NCBI GenBank assembly: GCA_934394545.1
Contig: CAKRRG010000005.1
Span: 1-64,000, forward strand
Direction: 5' to 3'
DNA: 64,000 nt
Source of the DNA: an uncultured Blautia sp.
Lineage (GTDB): Bacteria; Bacillota; Clostridia; Lachnospirales; Lachnospiraceae
Positions 1 through 7,790 of this stretch are shown here, piece by piece. The stretch's first letter is position 1, and the number at the start of each line of letters is the position of its first letter. The notes under the pieces were generated by a model, which worked only from the letters and a program-made list of their open reading frames with translations, had not been told where the DNA came from and searched no databases. The translations under genes were made by a program, and so were the position numbers.

Positions 1-86
1 TGGATGGTTCCCTTTCCGCACATTATGAGAACACCATACTGATTACAGATGGCGAACCGGAGATTCTGACACTCACAGAGTATTAA
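1..86 (+). CDS. map: methionine aminopeptidase, type I (3' end only)
   Basis: Only the last 27 complete codons are in the window; the first complete codon starts at base 3 and the stop is TAA at 84-86. The tail reads SAHYENTILIT and ends ILTLTEY, the C-terminal strand of type I methionine aminopeptidases, in which the Glu of the YEN/FEH motif is a metal ligand. The enzyme removes the initiator Met from nascent cytosolic proteins. It sits 33 bases before infA, the usual map-infA order of Firmicute spc operons. Identity rests on a short tail plus this context. Confidence 0.85.
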   Translation, partial: DGSLSAHYENTILITDGEPEILTLTEY

Positions 87-119
87 TCATTATCATTAAG
101 GCGATACAGGAGGTATAAA

Positions 120-338
120 ATGTCAAAAGTAGATGTACTTGAAGTAGAAGGCACTGTTTTAGAGAAGCTGCCAAACGCAATGTTTAAAGTGGAACTTGAA
201 AACAAACATGTTGTACTTGCTCATATCAGCGGCAAGCTGCGCATGAACTTTATCCGTATTCTTCCAGGAGACAAAGTAACAATGGAGCTTTCCCCATATG
301 ATCTTTCCAAGGGAAGAATCATCTGGCGAGATAAGTAA
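120..338 (+). CDS. infA: translation initiation factor IF-1
   Basis: A 72-residue single OB-fold (S1-like) protein of exactly the usual IF-1 length. It binds the 30S A site during initiation. Diagnostic segments are [18 protein letters not shown] near the start, [17 protein letters not shown] in the middle and the RIIWR end. The start follows a good ribosome site (CAGGAGGT, about 108-115). It follows map and precedes rpmJ as in other Clostridia, but a terminator-like hairpin and a new promoter separate it from rpmJ. Confidence 0.98.
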   Translation: MSKVDVLEVEGTVLEKLPNAMFKVELENKHVVLAHISGKLRMNFIRILPGDKVTMELSPYDLSKGRIIWRDK

Positions 339-377
339 TTCAGATTCGTTAATAGCAAATTCGGATTAATGAATATA

Positions 378-423
378 AAACTCCTGTGCCTGGGGAAAAG
401 CTCCCATGGTACAGGAGTTTCTT
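378..423 (+). terminator. terminator-like hairpin after infA
   Basis: AAACTCCTGTGCC (378-390) pairs with GGTACAGGAGTTT (408-420) with one mismatched or wobble position, and GGGG/CTCCC can pair in the inner part. The following tract (CTTCTATTA) is only moderately T-rich, so termination may be partial. Confidence 0.6.
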
Positions 424-515
424 CTATTATAGAAGCAAATGAACATAGAAAAAATGTTTCAAACTTTCAGAAACTAAAAAAATTAGAAAAATGTAAAAAA
501 AATTTAAAAAACTGC

Positions 516-544
516 TTGCATTTTGTAGACCATAATGCTACAAT
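516..544 (+). promoter_or_regulatory. sigma-A promoter for rpmJ and the alpha operon
   Basis: TTGCAT (516-521), 17-base spacer, TACAAT (539-544), with a TG one base before the -10 box (extended -10). It lies between the infA hairpin and rpmJ, so rpmJ and the genes after it can be transcribed independently of map-infA. The transcript starts about 80 bases before rpmJ. Confidence 0.7.
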
Positions 545-629
545 ACAATGCGGACGCGCTTGTACGTGTGTATAACTGCGCCCTAAACTGCAGATTTTAA
601 TGCTATATTTTACGGAAGGAGGATTTCCA

Positions 630-743
630 GTGAAAGTAAGATCATCTGTAAAACCGATCTGCGAGAAATGCAAGGTCATTAAGAGAAAAGGTTCTATCAG
701 AATTATCTGTGAGAATCCAAAGCACAAACAGCGTCAGGGTTGA
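630..743 (+). CDS. rpmJ: 50S ribosomal protein L36
   Basis: A 37-codon gene starting at GTG 630 behind a strong GGAAGGAGG site (614-622). The product has the standard length of L36 and its zinc-ribbon pattern CxxC...C...H (Cys11, Cys14, Cys27, His33), the C+ zinc-binding form. The [15 protein letters not shown] start is typical. It is a small protein of the large ribosomal subunit. Neighbours infA and rpsM are its usual ones. Confidence 0.97.
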   Translation: MKVRSSVKPICEKCKVIKRKGSIRIICENPKHKQRQG

Positions 744-1036
744 TTTATCCCGTGTTTGTGAATGCGGCTGCAGGTGAAACACCCGGATGGGTTGTATCAT
801 CTGACATATAATGAACTAAGCATGTATTGCCTAATACCGGAGGCAACGTTGGCCCGTTGGCCGCAAATTTCGGAAAGGCTGCGAATCGCCAAAAGCAGCT
901 GGGTGTTATACCGAGGCACCCCAATTAGGAACTAAGAAATAGAAAGCGTGCGTGCAGATGCACCCCATTTCACCTTGTATCTGATACAAGTGGTGTACAG
1001 AACGCAGAACTTTCAGTGAAGAAAATGGAGGAAACA
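744..1036 (+). promoter_or_regulatory. structured leader region before rpsM (candidate ribosomal-protein autoregulatory RNA)
   Basis: This stretch of about 290 bases has no gene but many pairing segments. GAAA+GCGT (942-949) can pair with ACGC (1002-1005) and TTTC (1011-1014), closing a multiloop with two hairpins: GTGC-AGAT-GCAC (952-963) and the longer 971-995 stem (TTGTAT-CTG-ATACAA core, CACC/GGTG base). Farther up, AACACCC (778-784) matches GGGTGTT (901-907), and GGCAACG can fold on CGTTGGCC near 842-865. The ribosome site AATGGAGG follows at once. A TATAAT at 807-812 has no convincing -35. In enterobacteria the same operon is controlled by S4 at the rpsM leader; a similar role here is inference. 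Confidence 0.5.
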
Positions 1037-1040
1037 GTAC

Positions 1041-1409
1041 ATGGCTCGTATAGCTGGTGTAGACTTACCAAGAGAGAAAAGAATTGAAATCGGTCTTACC
1101 TATATTTATGGTATCGGAAGACCAAGTGCAGACAAAATCCTTGCTCAGGCAAATGTAAATCCTGACACACGTGTCAGAGACCTGACTGATGATGAAGTTA
1201 AGAGACTTCAGGCTGTCATTGATGAGACAATGATGGTAGAAGGTGATCTTCGTAGAGAAATCGCCCTGAACATTAAGAGACTGCAGGAAATCGGATGCTA
1301 CAGAGGAATCCGTCATCGTAAAGGACTTCCGGTTCGTGGTCAGAAGACTAAGACTAATGCTAGAACTCGCAAAGGTCCGAAGAGAACAGTAGCAAATAAG
1401 AAGAAATAA
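1041..1409 (+). CDS. rpsM: 30S ribosomal protein S13
   Basis: At 122 residues this has normal S13 length. It begins [21 protein letters not shown] and has the helix-two-turn-helix region with [13 protein letters not shown], then [17 protein letters not shown] and the basic [13 protein letters not shown] tail that contacts tRNA in the P site. It is a small-subunit head protein. The ribosome site is AATGGAGGAAAC. It is the first gene of the rpsM-rpsK-rpsD-rpoA-rplQ (alpha) operon and follows the structured leader. Confidence 0.98.
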   Translation: MARIAGVDLPREKRIEIGLTYIYGIGRPSADKILAQANVNPDTRVRDLTDDEVKRLQAVIDETMMVEGDLRREIALNIKRLQEIGCYRGIRHRKGLPVRGQKTKTNARTRKGPKRTVANKKK

Positions 1410-1466
1410 TTCAGTATCCTAACTATAAATTTTAATTGATTAAGGAAAGCGTAGGTTAGTTTTAAA

Positions 1467-1862
1467 ATGGCAAAAACAACTAAGAAAGCGACAACAAAAC
1501 GTCGTGTCAAGAAAAACGTTGAACACGGACAGGCACATATCCAGTCTTCTTTTAACAACACAATTGTTACTCTGACTGACAGCGAAGGAAATGCTCTTTC
1601 ATGGGCAAGTGCCGGCGGTCTGGGATTTAGAGGTTCAAGGAAATCTACCCCTTATGCAGCACAGATGGCAGCTGAGACTGCAACAAAGGCTGCTTTAATT
1701 CATGGATTAAAAACAGTAGACGTAATGGTTAAAGGACCAGGATCAGGTCGTGAGGCTGCTATCCGTGCCCTTCAGGCATGCGGTCTTGAAGTAACAAGTA
1801 TCCGTGACGTAACTCCGGTTCCGCACAACGGATGCCGTCCACCAAAACGTAGAAGAGTCTAA
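1467..1862 (+). CDS. rpsK: 30S ribosomal protein S11
   Basis: 131 residues, typical of S11, a platform protein of the small subunit. Diagnostic stretches include [29 protein letters not shown] and the C-terminal [13 protein letters not shown]. The N-terminus is Lys-rich ([14 protein letters not shown]). It lies 57 bases after rpsM and 22 before rpsD. The ribosome site is weak (AAGGAAAGCG lies far upstream), so coupling to rpsM translation is possible. Confidence 0.98.
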   Translation: MAKTTKKATTKRRVKKNVEHGQAHIQSSFNNTIVTLTDSEGNALSWASAGGLGFRGSRKSTPYAAQMAAETATKAALIHGLKTVDVMVKGPGSGREAAIRALQACGLEVTSIRDVTPVPHNGCRPPKRRRV

Positions 1863-1884
1863 TTGAATTAGGAGGTAAGCCAAG

Positions 1885-2478
1885 ATGGCAGTAGATAGAA
1901 CACCGGTCCTGAAAAGATGTAGATCCCTTGGAATGGATCCAATTTATTTAGGAATTGACAAAAAATCCACAAGACAGTTAAAACGTGCAAACCGTAAAGT
2001 ATCTGAGTACGGTCTTCAGTTAAAAGAAAAACAGAAAGCAAAATTCATTTATGGCGTTCTGGAGAAACCTTTCCGTAACTATTACAAGAAAGCCGACAGA
2101 ATGAAAGGTCAGACTGGTGAGAACCTGATGATCATGCTTGAGACAAGACTTGACAACGTTCTTTTCCGTATGGGATTTGCCAGAACAAGAAAAGAAGCTC
2201 GTCAGATCGTTGACCACAAGCACGTTCTTGTAAATGGAAAATGCGTTAACATTCCTTCTTATCTCGTAAAAGCTGGCGACAGCATCGAGATCAAAGAGAA
2301 ATGCAAAGGTTCTGAGAGATACAAAGGAATCCTGGAAGTAACAGCTGGAAGACTTGTTCCGAACTGGCTTGAGGCTGATCAGGAGAACCTTAAGGGCGTT
2401 GTGAAAGAGCTTCCTACAAGAGAAGAAATCGACGTTCCTGTAGATGAGATGCTTATCGTCGAGTTGTACTCCAAATAA
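1885..2478 (+). CDS. rpsD: 30S ribosomal protein S4
   Basis: 197 residues. An N-terminal rRNA-binding region is followed by an S4 RNA-binding domain at about 86-150 ([19 protein letters not shown], then VLVNG). It nucleates 16S rRNA assembly. The N-terminal zinc cysteines of some S4 proteins are absent, so this is the C-minus form. Start ATG 1885 follows GGAGGTAAGCCAAG. In Bacilli rpsD is usually a separate, self-regulated gene; here it sits in the alpha operon between rpsK and rpoA, as is common in Clostridia and in proteobacteria, where S4 is the operon's regulator. Confidence 0.98.
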   Translation: MAVDRTPVLKRCRSLGMDPIYLGIDKKSTRQLKRANRKVSEYGLQLKEKQKAKFIYGVLEKPFRNYYKKADRMKGQTGENLMIMLETRLDNVLFRMGFARTRKEARQIVDHKHVLVNGKCVNIPSYLVKAGDSIEIKEKCKGSERYKGILEVTAGRLVPNWLEADQENLKGVVKELPTREEIDVPVDEMLIVELYSK

Positions 2479-2532
2479 TGAGCCCTGATAATACCCTCAA
2501 TTGCATACAACCCAGAAGGAGGGAAATTAATA

Positions 2533-3492
2533 GTGTTTGATTTTAATAAGCCAAAAATCGAAATTACCGAGATATCTGAAGATAAGAAATTTGGAAGATT
2601 CGTTGTGGAACCTCTTGAAAGAGGCTACGGTACTACACTTGGCAATTCTCTTAGAAGAATTATGCTGTCCTCCCTGCCGGGAGCAGCAGTAAGCCAGGTT
2701 AAGATTGATGGTGTTCTTCACGAATTCAGCTCTATTCCGGGCGTTAAAGAAGACGTGACAGAGATTATCATGAATCTTAAGAGTCTTGCAATTAAGAATA
2801 ACAGTTCTGACAATGAGCCGAAGACCGCATACATTGAGTGTGAGGGCAAAGGTGTTGTTACAGCAGCTGATATTCAGGCTGATCAGGATATCGAGATCAT
2901 GAATCCGGATCAGGTAATCGCTACCTTAAATGGTGGTAAGGATTGCAGACTTGCAATGGAACTTACCATTACAAAAGGCCGTGGTTATGTGAGCGCGGAT
3001 AAGGGCAAATCAGATGACATGCCAATCGGTGTAATCGCAGTCGATGCAATTTACAGCCCGGTTGAGAGAGTCAATATGGTTGTGCAGAATACACGTGTAG
3101 GTCAGGTTACAGACTTTGATAAACTGACACTTGACGTATATACCAATGGCACACTTGATCCTGATGAGGCTGTAAGCCTTGCAGCTAAGGTTTTAAGTGA
3201 GCATTTAAGTCTTTTCATTGACCTTTCTGAGAACGCTAAGACCGCTGAGGTTATGATCGAGAAAGAAGACAATGAGAAAGAAAAAGTTCTTGAAATGAGC
3301 ATTGATGAGCTTGAACTTTCCGTTCGTTCTTACAACTGTCTGAAGAGAGCTGGCATCAATACGGTTGAGGAACTTTGCAATAAGACTTCCGACGACATGA
3401 TGAAAGTACGTAATCTTGGACGTAAGTCCTTAGAAGAAGTACTTGCTAAGTTGAAAGAGCTGGGCTTACAGCTTCAGCCAACCGAAGAGTAA
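2533..3492 (+). CDS. rpoA: RNA polymerase alpha subunit
   Basis: 319 residues with GTG start at 2533 after AGAAGGAGGG. The N-terminal dimerization/assembly domain (about 1-230) includes [25 protein letters not shown] in broken form (LERGYG, then LGNSLRR). An acidic linker (EKEDNEKEK) leads to the C-terminal HhH-like alphaCTD (about 250-319: [19 protein letters not shown], then [11 protein letters not shown]), which contacts UP elements and activators. Standard operon position between rpsD and rplQ. Confidence 0.98.
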   Translation: MFDFNKPKIEITEISEDKKFGRFVVEPLERGYGTTLGNSLRRIMLSSLPGAAVSQVKIDGVLHEFSSIPGVKEDVTEIIMNLKSLAIKNNSSDNEPKTAYIECEGKGVVTAADIQADQDIEIMNPDQVIATLNGGKDCRLAMELTITKGRGYVSADKGKSDDMPIGVIAVDAIYSPVERVNMVVQNTRVGQVTDFDKLTLDVYTNGTLDPDEAVSLAAKVLSEHLSLFIDLSENAKTAEVMIEKEDNEKEKVLEMSIDELELSVRSYNCLKRAGINTVEELCNKTSDDMMKVRNLGRKSLEEVLAKLKELGLQLQPTEE

Positions 3493-3502
3493 GAATATTA
3501 CA

Positions 3503-3561
3503 GTGGGGATTTGCTAAGCAGCAATCCAGTAAGACCGAACAAGCGTGGATTGCTGTCCCAC
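3503..3561 (+). promoter_or_regulatory. hairpin in the rpoA-rplQ spacer
   Basis: GTGGG (3503-3507) pairs with CCCAC (3557-3561) and AGCAATCC (3520-3527) with GGATTGCT (3547-3554), giving an interrupted stem just before the rplQ ribosome site (GGAGG, 3566-3570). There is no T-run after it, so it is not an intrinsic terminator. A processing site or a translational control element for L17 is possible. Confidence 0.5.
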
Positions 3562-3578
3562 AGATGGAGGAAAATTAA

Positions 3579-4115
3579 ATGGCAAAATATAGAAAATTAA
3601 GCAGAACAGCTGACCAGAGAAAAGCTCTGTTAAGAAACCAGGTTACAAATCTGTTATACAACGGCAAAATCGTTACAACAGAAGCTAAGGCTAAAGAGAT
3701 CCGTAAGATCGCTGAAGGTCTTGTAGCTATGGCAGTTCGCGAGAAAGACAACTTTGAGACTGTTACTGTAACAGCTAAGGTTGCAAGAAAAGACGCTGAA
3801 GGCAAGAGAGTAAAAGAAGTTGTAGACGGTAAGAAGAAAACTGTTTACGATGAAGTTGAGAAGCAGATCACAAAAGATGCTCCATCCAGACTTCACGCTC
3901 GTCGTCAGATGATGAAAGTGTTCTACCCGGTTAAAGAAGTTCCGGCTAAGGGCGCTGGCAAGAAGAAAAACACCAAAGATGTAGATATGGTTAAGAAAAT
4001 GTTCGAGGAGATCGCACCAAAATACGCTAACCGTAACGGTGGATACACCAGAATCGTTAAGATTGGACAGCGTAAAGGTGATGGCGCTATGGAAGTGCTC
4101 ATCGAGCTGGTTTAA
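3579..4115 (+). CDS. rplQ: 50S ribosomal protein L17, long form
   Basis: 178 residues against roughly 120 in Bacillus and E. coli. The conserved start (MAKYRKLSRTADQRKALLRN), IVTTEAKAKEIRK, LHARRQ and the NGGYTRI...IELV end are all present. The extra length lies in lysine- and charge-rich insertions at about residues 57-97 (ETVTVTAKVARKDAEG onward) and 115-133 (PAKGAGKKKNTKD). L17 lines the exit tunnel region of the large subunit. Last gene of the alpha operon; a strong terminator follows. Confidence 0.97.
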   Translation: MAKYRKLSRTADQRKALLRNQVTNLLYNGKIVTTEAKAKEIRKIAEGLVAMAVREKDNFETVTVTAKVARKDAEGKRVKEVVDGKKKTVYDEVEKQITKDAPSRLHARRQMMKVFYPVKEVPAKGAGKKKNTKDVDMVKKMFEEIAPKYANRNGGYTRIVKIGQRKGDGAMEVLIELV

Positions 4116-4141
4116 TCCGAAACTGAATTACTGATCATATT

Positions 4142-4178
4142 AAAAGAGATATTTACGTTTCGTAGATATCTCTTTTTT
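4142..4178 (+). terminator. terminator of the alpha operon
   Basis: AAAAGAGATAT-TTACG pairs with CGTAG-ATATCTCTTTT around a TTT loop and is followed directly by a T-run. This is a textbook intrinsic terminator. Confidence 0.9.
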
Positions 4179-4219
4179 CTTAATTTACAGAAGACACCTG
4201 ATTTATAGAAGACATCTAT

Positions 4220-5074
4220 ATGAGAAAGTTTATTTTACTATTGGAAATATGTTTGCTCGCCTGGATCCTGACAGGTTCAGCCAGGTATGAGACCCAAGAA
4301 GGCAAATCTGTGGATACGCCGGGATTTAGCTGGGAAAACTATCCTATCATAACACACGCTCTGGGAGGCCTGGATGATCTCACATATCTGAATTCCCGGG
4401 AGAGCTTTATTAATTATTATGATAAAGGAAGCCGCCTTTTTGAGGTGGATCTGACACAGACAAGTGATGGTGTGTGGGTGTGCCGTCACAACTGGAAGGA
4501 GTCACTTGGACAGTGGGAAGGGGAAGAGCGTAAGGTCCTTTCCCTGGAAGAGTTTTTAAATAAACCCATATATGGAAAATACACCCCTATGACATTTGAG
4601 GATTTATTGAAGCTTTTGGAAAAATATCCAGATGCATTTGTAATGCTGGATTCCAAGCAATATTCTGTGCGAAATTATCAGAGAACCCTTGAGGACTATG
4701 CGCAGTACAGGGAAATAGCCATAAATGCAGGTGTTGAACATACATTGGGGCAGATCATCCCACAGGTGTATAACGCAGCCATGTATCCCGGTACAGCGCT
4801 TTTATATAGGTTCCCTGCTTATATATACTCTTTGTGGCAGGATTATTCAACAGAAGAGCTTACAAGCATTGCAGACTTCTGTAAGACCAATCAGATCAAG
4901 GCGGTCACCATCTATTGGGACTACTGGTCTGAAGAAGTGCAGAAAATTTTTGACGAACGGGACATTTTGGTATATATTTATACCATAAATGACAAAGATA
5001 AGGCCAGGGCTTATCTGGCAAAAGGGGCTGCAGGTATCTGCTCAGATGTGCTGATTTCCGACAGCCTGAACTAA
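4220..5074 (+). CDS. glycerophosphodiester phosphodiesterase-family protein, exported or anchored
   Basis: 284 residues with a hydrophobic N-terminal segment (about 3-18) that looks like a signal or anchor without a lipobox. The GDPD TIM-barrel hallmarks are visible: His46 in ITHALGG, the metal pair Glu75/Asp77 in FEVDLTQTSDGVWV, His90 in CRHNW, and LDSK further on. The family hydrolyses glycerophosphodiesters; here the likely site is outside the membrane, substrate unknown. The ribosome site is poor. It lies 35 bases before murT and may be co-transcribed, hinting at an envelope role. Confidence 0.85.
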   Translation: MRKFILLLEICLLAWILTGSARYETQEGKSVDTPGFSWENYPIITHALGGLDDLTYLNSRESFINYYDKGSRLFEVDLTQTSDGVWVCRHNWKESLGQWEGEERKVLSLEEFLNKPIYGKYTPMTFEDLLKLLEKYPDAFVMLDSKQYSVRNYQRTLEDYAQYREIAINAGVEHTLGQIIPQVYNAAMYPGTALLYRFPAYIYSLWQDYSTEELTSIADFCKTNQIKAVTIYWDYWSEEVQKIFDERDILVYIYTINDKDKARAYLAKGAAGICSDVLISDSLN

Positions 5075-5109
5075 GACGAATATATTACTTGAAAAAGGAT
5101 CAGATATAC

Positions 5110-6447
5110 ATGAAAATCAGAACAATGGCTGCTGTTTTTGCAGCGAAATCTGCAGGTTTTATCTGCAGAAAAATGGGGCGGCAGGGAGTTACCTGGGCCG
5201 GAAAGATTGCATTAAAAATCAATCCAAATATCCTGGAAGACCTTTCCTCCCAGGTGCGGAAGAAAATATTTGTAACCTGTGGAACGAACGGTAAGACCAC
5301 TACAAACAATATGCTCTGTGCAGCTCTTGAAAATGAAGGACAGAAGGTGGTCTGCAACCATACCGGCTCCAATATGCTAAACGGTGTTGTTGCCGCTTTT
5401 GTGCTGGCTGCAGGACCTACCGGCAGGCTGGATGCAGATTATGCCTGCATTGAGGTAGACGAGGCGTCTACCCGACATGTATTTCCAGGCTTAAAGCCGG
5501 ATTATATGATTCTTACCAATCTGTTTCGAGATCAGCTGGATCGTTACGGAGAGATTGATATCACTATGAATATCCTTGAAGAAATGATCCGCAAAGTGCC
5601 GGACATGCAGGTGCTTGTAAATGCTGACGATGCACTTTCTGCATATCTTGCAATGGATTGCGGCAATCCGTATATCACATATGGAATCAGCCAGCCTGTT
5701 CAGAAGAGCGCGGCTAACGAAATCCGTGAAGGGCGTTTTTGCAAGAAATGTGGTGCCAGACTGGAATACAGCTTTTATCATTACAGTCAGTTAGGAGACT
5801 ACAGATGTCCGTCATGCGGCTTTGCAAGACCAAAGATAAAATATGATGCCTATGAGGTAACGGTTGGTGACCAGCTGTCCTTCAAGGTGGAGGATAAGCG
5901 CTTTACAGCCAATTATAAAGGCTTTTACAACGTATATAACATTCTGGCTGCTTATGCAGGGCTTCGCACAGCCGGCTTTTCGGGAGAGCATTTCCAGAGC
6001 ATGCTTCAGAAATTCAATCCGGAGAATGGCCGTATGGAGCAGTTCCGCATTAAAGGGACAGGCGTTATGCTGAATCTTGCCAAGAATCCGGCAGGCTTTA
6101 ATCAGAATATTTCTGCTGTTATGCAGGACAGAAACCAGAAGGATATTATTATTGCCATCAACGATAATGCACAGGACGGAACGGATATTTCCTGGCTGTG
6201 GGATGTGGATTTTGACCTTCTTGGAGATGAGAGCATTCATTCTATTACCGTAAGCGGAATCCGCTGTCAGGATATGCGTCTGAGGATGAAATATGTGGAC
6301 ATTCCGGTTATGCTGGAAGAAGATGTGGAGACAGCTATCCGAAAAAGAGTGGAGGATGGTGTGGGTAACCTGTATGTGCTGGTCAACTACACTGCATTAT
6401 TCGGTACACACAATATTCTTAAGAAGATGGAGGGAGAAAAGGAATGA
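5110..6447 (+). CDS. murT: lipid II isoglutaminyl synthase, MurT subunit
   Basis: Mur-ligase-like ATPase that with GatD amidates the D-Glu of lipid II to D-isoglutamine. From ATG 5110 it is 445 residues. An upstream TTG (5089) is in frame but lacks a ribosome site, whereas AAAAAGGA precedes the ATG. P-loop GTNGKTT is at 58-64, and a four-cysteine ribbon (CKKC...CPSC) is inserted in the central domain as in known MurT. The late NAQDGTD/SWLWDVDF stretch belongs to the MurT-type C-terminal domain (DUF1727). The stop overlaps the gatD start (ATGA). Confidence 0.95.
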   Translation: MKIRTMAAVFAAKSAGFICRKMGRQGVTWAGKIALKINPNILEDLSSQVRKKIFVTCGTNGKTTTNNMLCAALENEGQKVVCNHTGSNMLNGVVAAFVLAAGPTGRLDADYACIEVDEASTRHVFPGLKPDYMILTNLFRDQLDRYGEIDITMNILEEMIRKVPDMQVLVNADDALSAYLAMDCGNPYITYGISQPVQKSAANEIREGRFCKKCGARLEYSFYHYSQLGDYRCPSCGFARPKIKYDAYEVTVGDQLSFKVEDKRFTANYKGFYNVYNILAAYAGLRTAGFSGEHFQSMLQKFNPENGRMEQFRIKGTGVMLNLAKNPAGFNQNISAVMQDRNQKDIIIAINDNAQDGTDISWLWDVDFDLLGDESIHSITVSGIRCQDMRLRMKYVDIPVMLEEDVETAIRKRVEDGVGNLYVLVNYTALFGTHNILKKMEGEKE

Positions 6448-7169
6448 AACTGACAATCGGACATTTATATCCGGATCTCCTGAATCTGTATGGAGACAGA
6501 GGAAATATCCAGTGCCTTATGAGACGCTGTCAGTGGCGTGGAATTGAGGCAGAGACCATTCCGTTTGAGCTGGGAGACAAGATTGATTTTTCCCGACTGG
6601 ACATTGTGCTGTTAGGCGGAGGTTCCGACAGAGAGCAGATGCTGGTTTGTGAGAAATTGAAGGAAATTCAGCCGGATTTTAAGAAATATGTGGAGGATGG
6701 CGGTGTGGTCATTGCTATCTGTGGTGGCTACCAGCTTCTTGGAAAATATTATAAGACAGACCAGGGAACCATCACCGGACTTGATCTGGTGGATCTTTAC
6801 ACGGAGCAGGGGGAGGGACGTCTGATCAGCAACATTGTGCTGAAAAGTGACCTGTTTGACATGCCAATCGTAGGATTCGAGAACCACGGAGGCAGAACCT
6901 GTATTAACAATTGCAAGCCTCTTGGAAAAGTTCGGTATGGCTCTGGAAATGATGGGAAAACAGGCTATGAGGGAGTTGTTTATAAGAATGTGATCGGAAC
7001 CTATTTACATGGTCCTCTTCTTCCCAAAAATCCACAGCTGGCAGACTGGCTGATCGCCCATGCGCTTGAGAAAAAATATGGAAAAGCAGTTTCGCTTGCT
7101 CCACTGGATGACACAGAGGAAAAGGCCGCAAATGATTATGTATATCACCGTTTTGTAAAAGAAAGCTGA
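6444..7169 (+). CDS. gatD: lipid II isoglutaminyl synthase, glutaminase subunit GatD
   Basis: 241 residues; a CobB/CobQ-like class I glutamine amidotransferase that supplies ammonia to MurT. The nucleophile is Cys93 in AICGGYQLLG and the catalytic His is His189 in GTYLHGPLL, matching the Cys94/His189 pair described for Staphylococcus GatD. GHLYPDLLNLYGDRGN at the N-terminus is the family signature. It overlaps murT by four bases, so the two subunits are translationally coupled. Confidence 0.95.
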   Translation: MKLTIGHLYPDLLNLYGDRGNIQCLMRRCQWRGIEAETIPFELGDKIDFSRLDIVLLGGGSDREQMLVCEKLKEIQPDFKKYVEDGGVVIAICGGYQLLGKYYKTDQGTITGLDLVDLYTEQGEGRLISNIVLKSDLFDMPIVGFENHGGRTCINNCKPLGKVRYGSGNDGKTGYEGVVYKNVIGTYLHGPLLPKNPQLADWLIAHALEKKYGKAVSLAPLDDTEEKAANDYVYHRFVKES

Positions 7170-7182
7170 TAAGGGGAACATT

Positions 7183-7773
7183 ATGGCAAAGGGAACGAAT
7201 CAAAAAGGAAAAATCCTTTATCTTGAAAAAATATTACAAGAAACCAGTGAAACACATCCATGTACGATGCAGGAAATCATCGGCAGACTTCAGGAAAATG
7301 GAGTCAGCGCAGAGCGGAAAAGCATTTATGATGATATGGAAGTATTAAGAAGCTTTGGCATGGATATTAAATTTAAAAGAGGAAAATATACCGGATATTA
7401 TGTGGCAGGAAACAGCAGTACAGAGGAAGCACCGGTAAAAAGTGTAGCCGTTACGGAAACCGTTACTTCTTCTGATAAGGTGAAAGAGAAGAAGCCTTCC
7501 TGGCTGTTTCCACCATCAGATTCAGAGGAAGATAAGCCACTGAAGCTTCTGTGCAGCAAAGAGAAAAAGAAAGAACTTAAGGCGGTTCTTGGAAATTATG
7601 CCCAGTACAAAGAAAAAGAGGATAATTTTGTAATAGCAATACAGGTCGATGAGACACCAGAATTTTATGGATGGCTTACTGAAATGGGCCGTGATGTTGT
7701 CCTTGTGAAGCCTAAGAAGGCAGTTCAGGCCTATCGTGACTATTTGAAGGGAATCTTGAAGGAATATAAATAA
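7183..7773 (+). CDS. HTH regulator with WCX-like C-terminal domain
   Basis: 196 residues. The first 70 form an HTH_11/DeoR-like winged helix (KILYLEKILQ, then SAERKSIYDDMEVLRSFGMDI) as in WYL-family regulators. After a low-complexity linker (about 75-115), residues 120-196 (LKLLCSKEKKKELKAVLG, then REV-type MGRDVVLVKP) resemble the WCX extension. The WYL domain that normally lies between the two is missing. It probably binds DNA; ligand unknown. Good ribosome site (AAGGGGAAC). It lies 13 bases after gatD and 17 before the lipoprotein gene. Confidence 0.65.
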   Translation: MAKGTNQKGKILYLEKILQETSETHPCTMQEIIGRLQENGVSAERKSIYDDMEVLRSFGMDIKFKRGKYTGYYVAGNSSTEEAPVKSVAVTETVTSSDKVKEKKPSWLFPPSDSEEDKPLKLLCSKEKKKELKAVLGNYAQYKEKEDNFVIAIQVDETPEFYGWLTEMGRDVVLVKPKKAVQAYRDYLKGILKEYK

Positions 7774-7790
7774 CATAGAAAGGATTTTTT

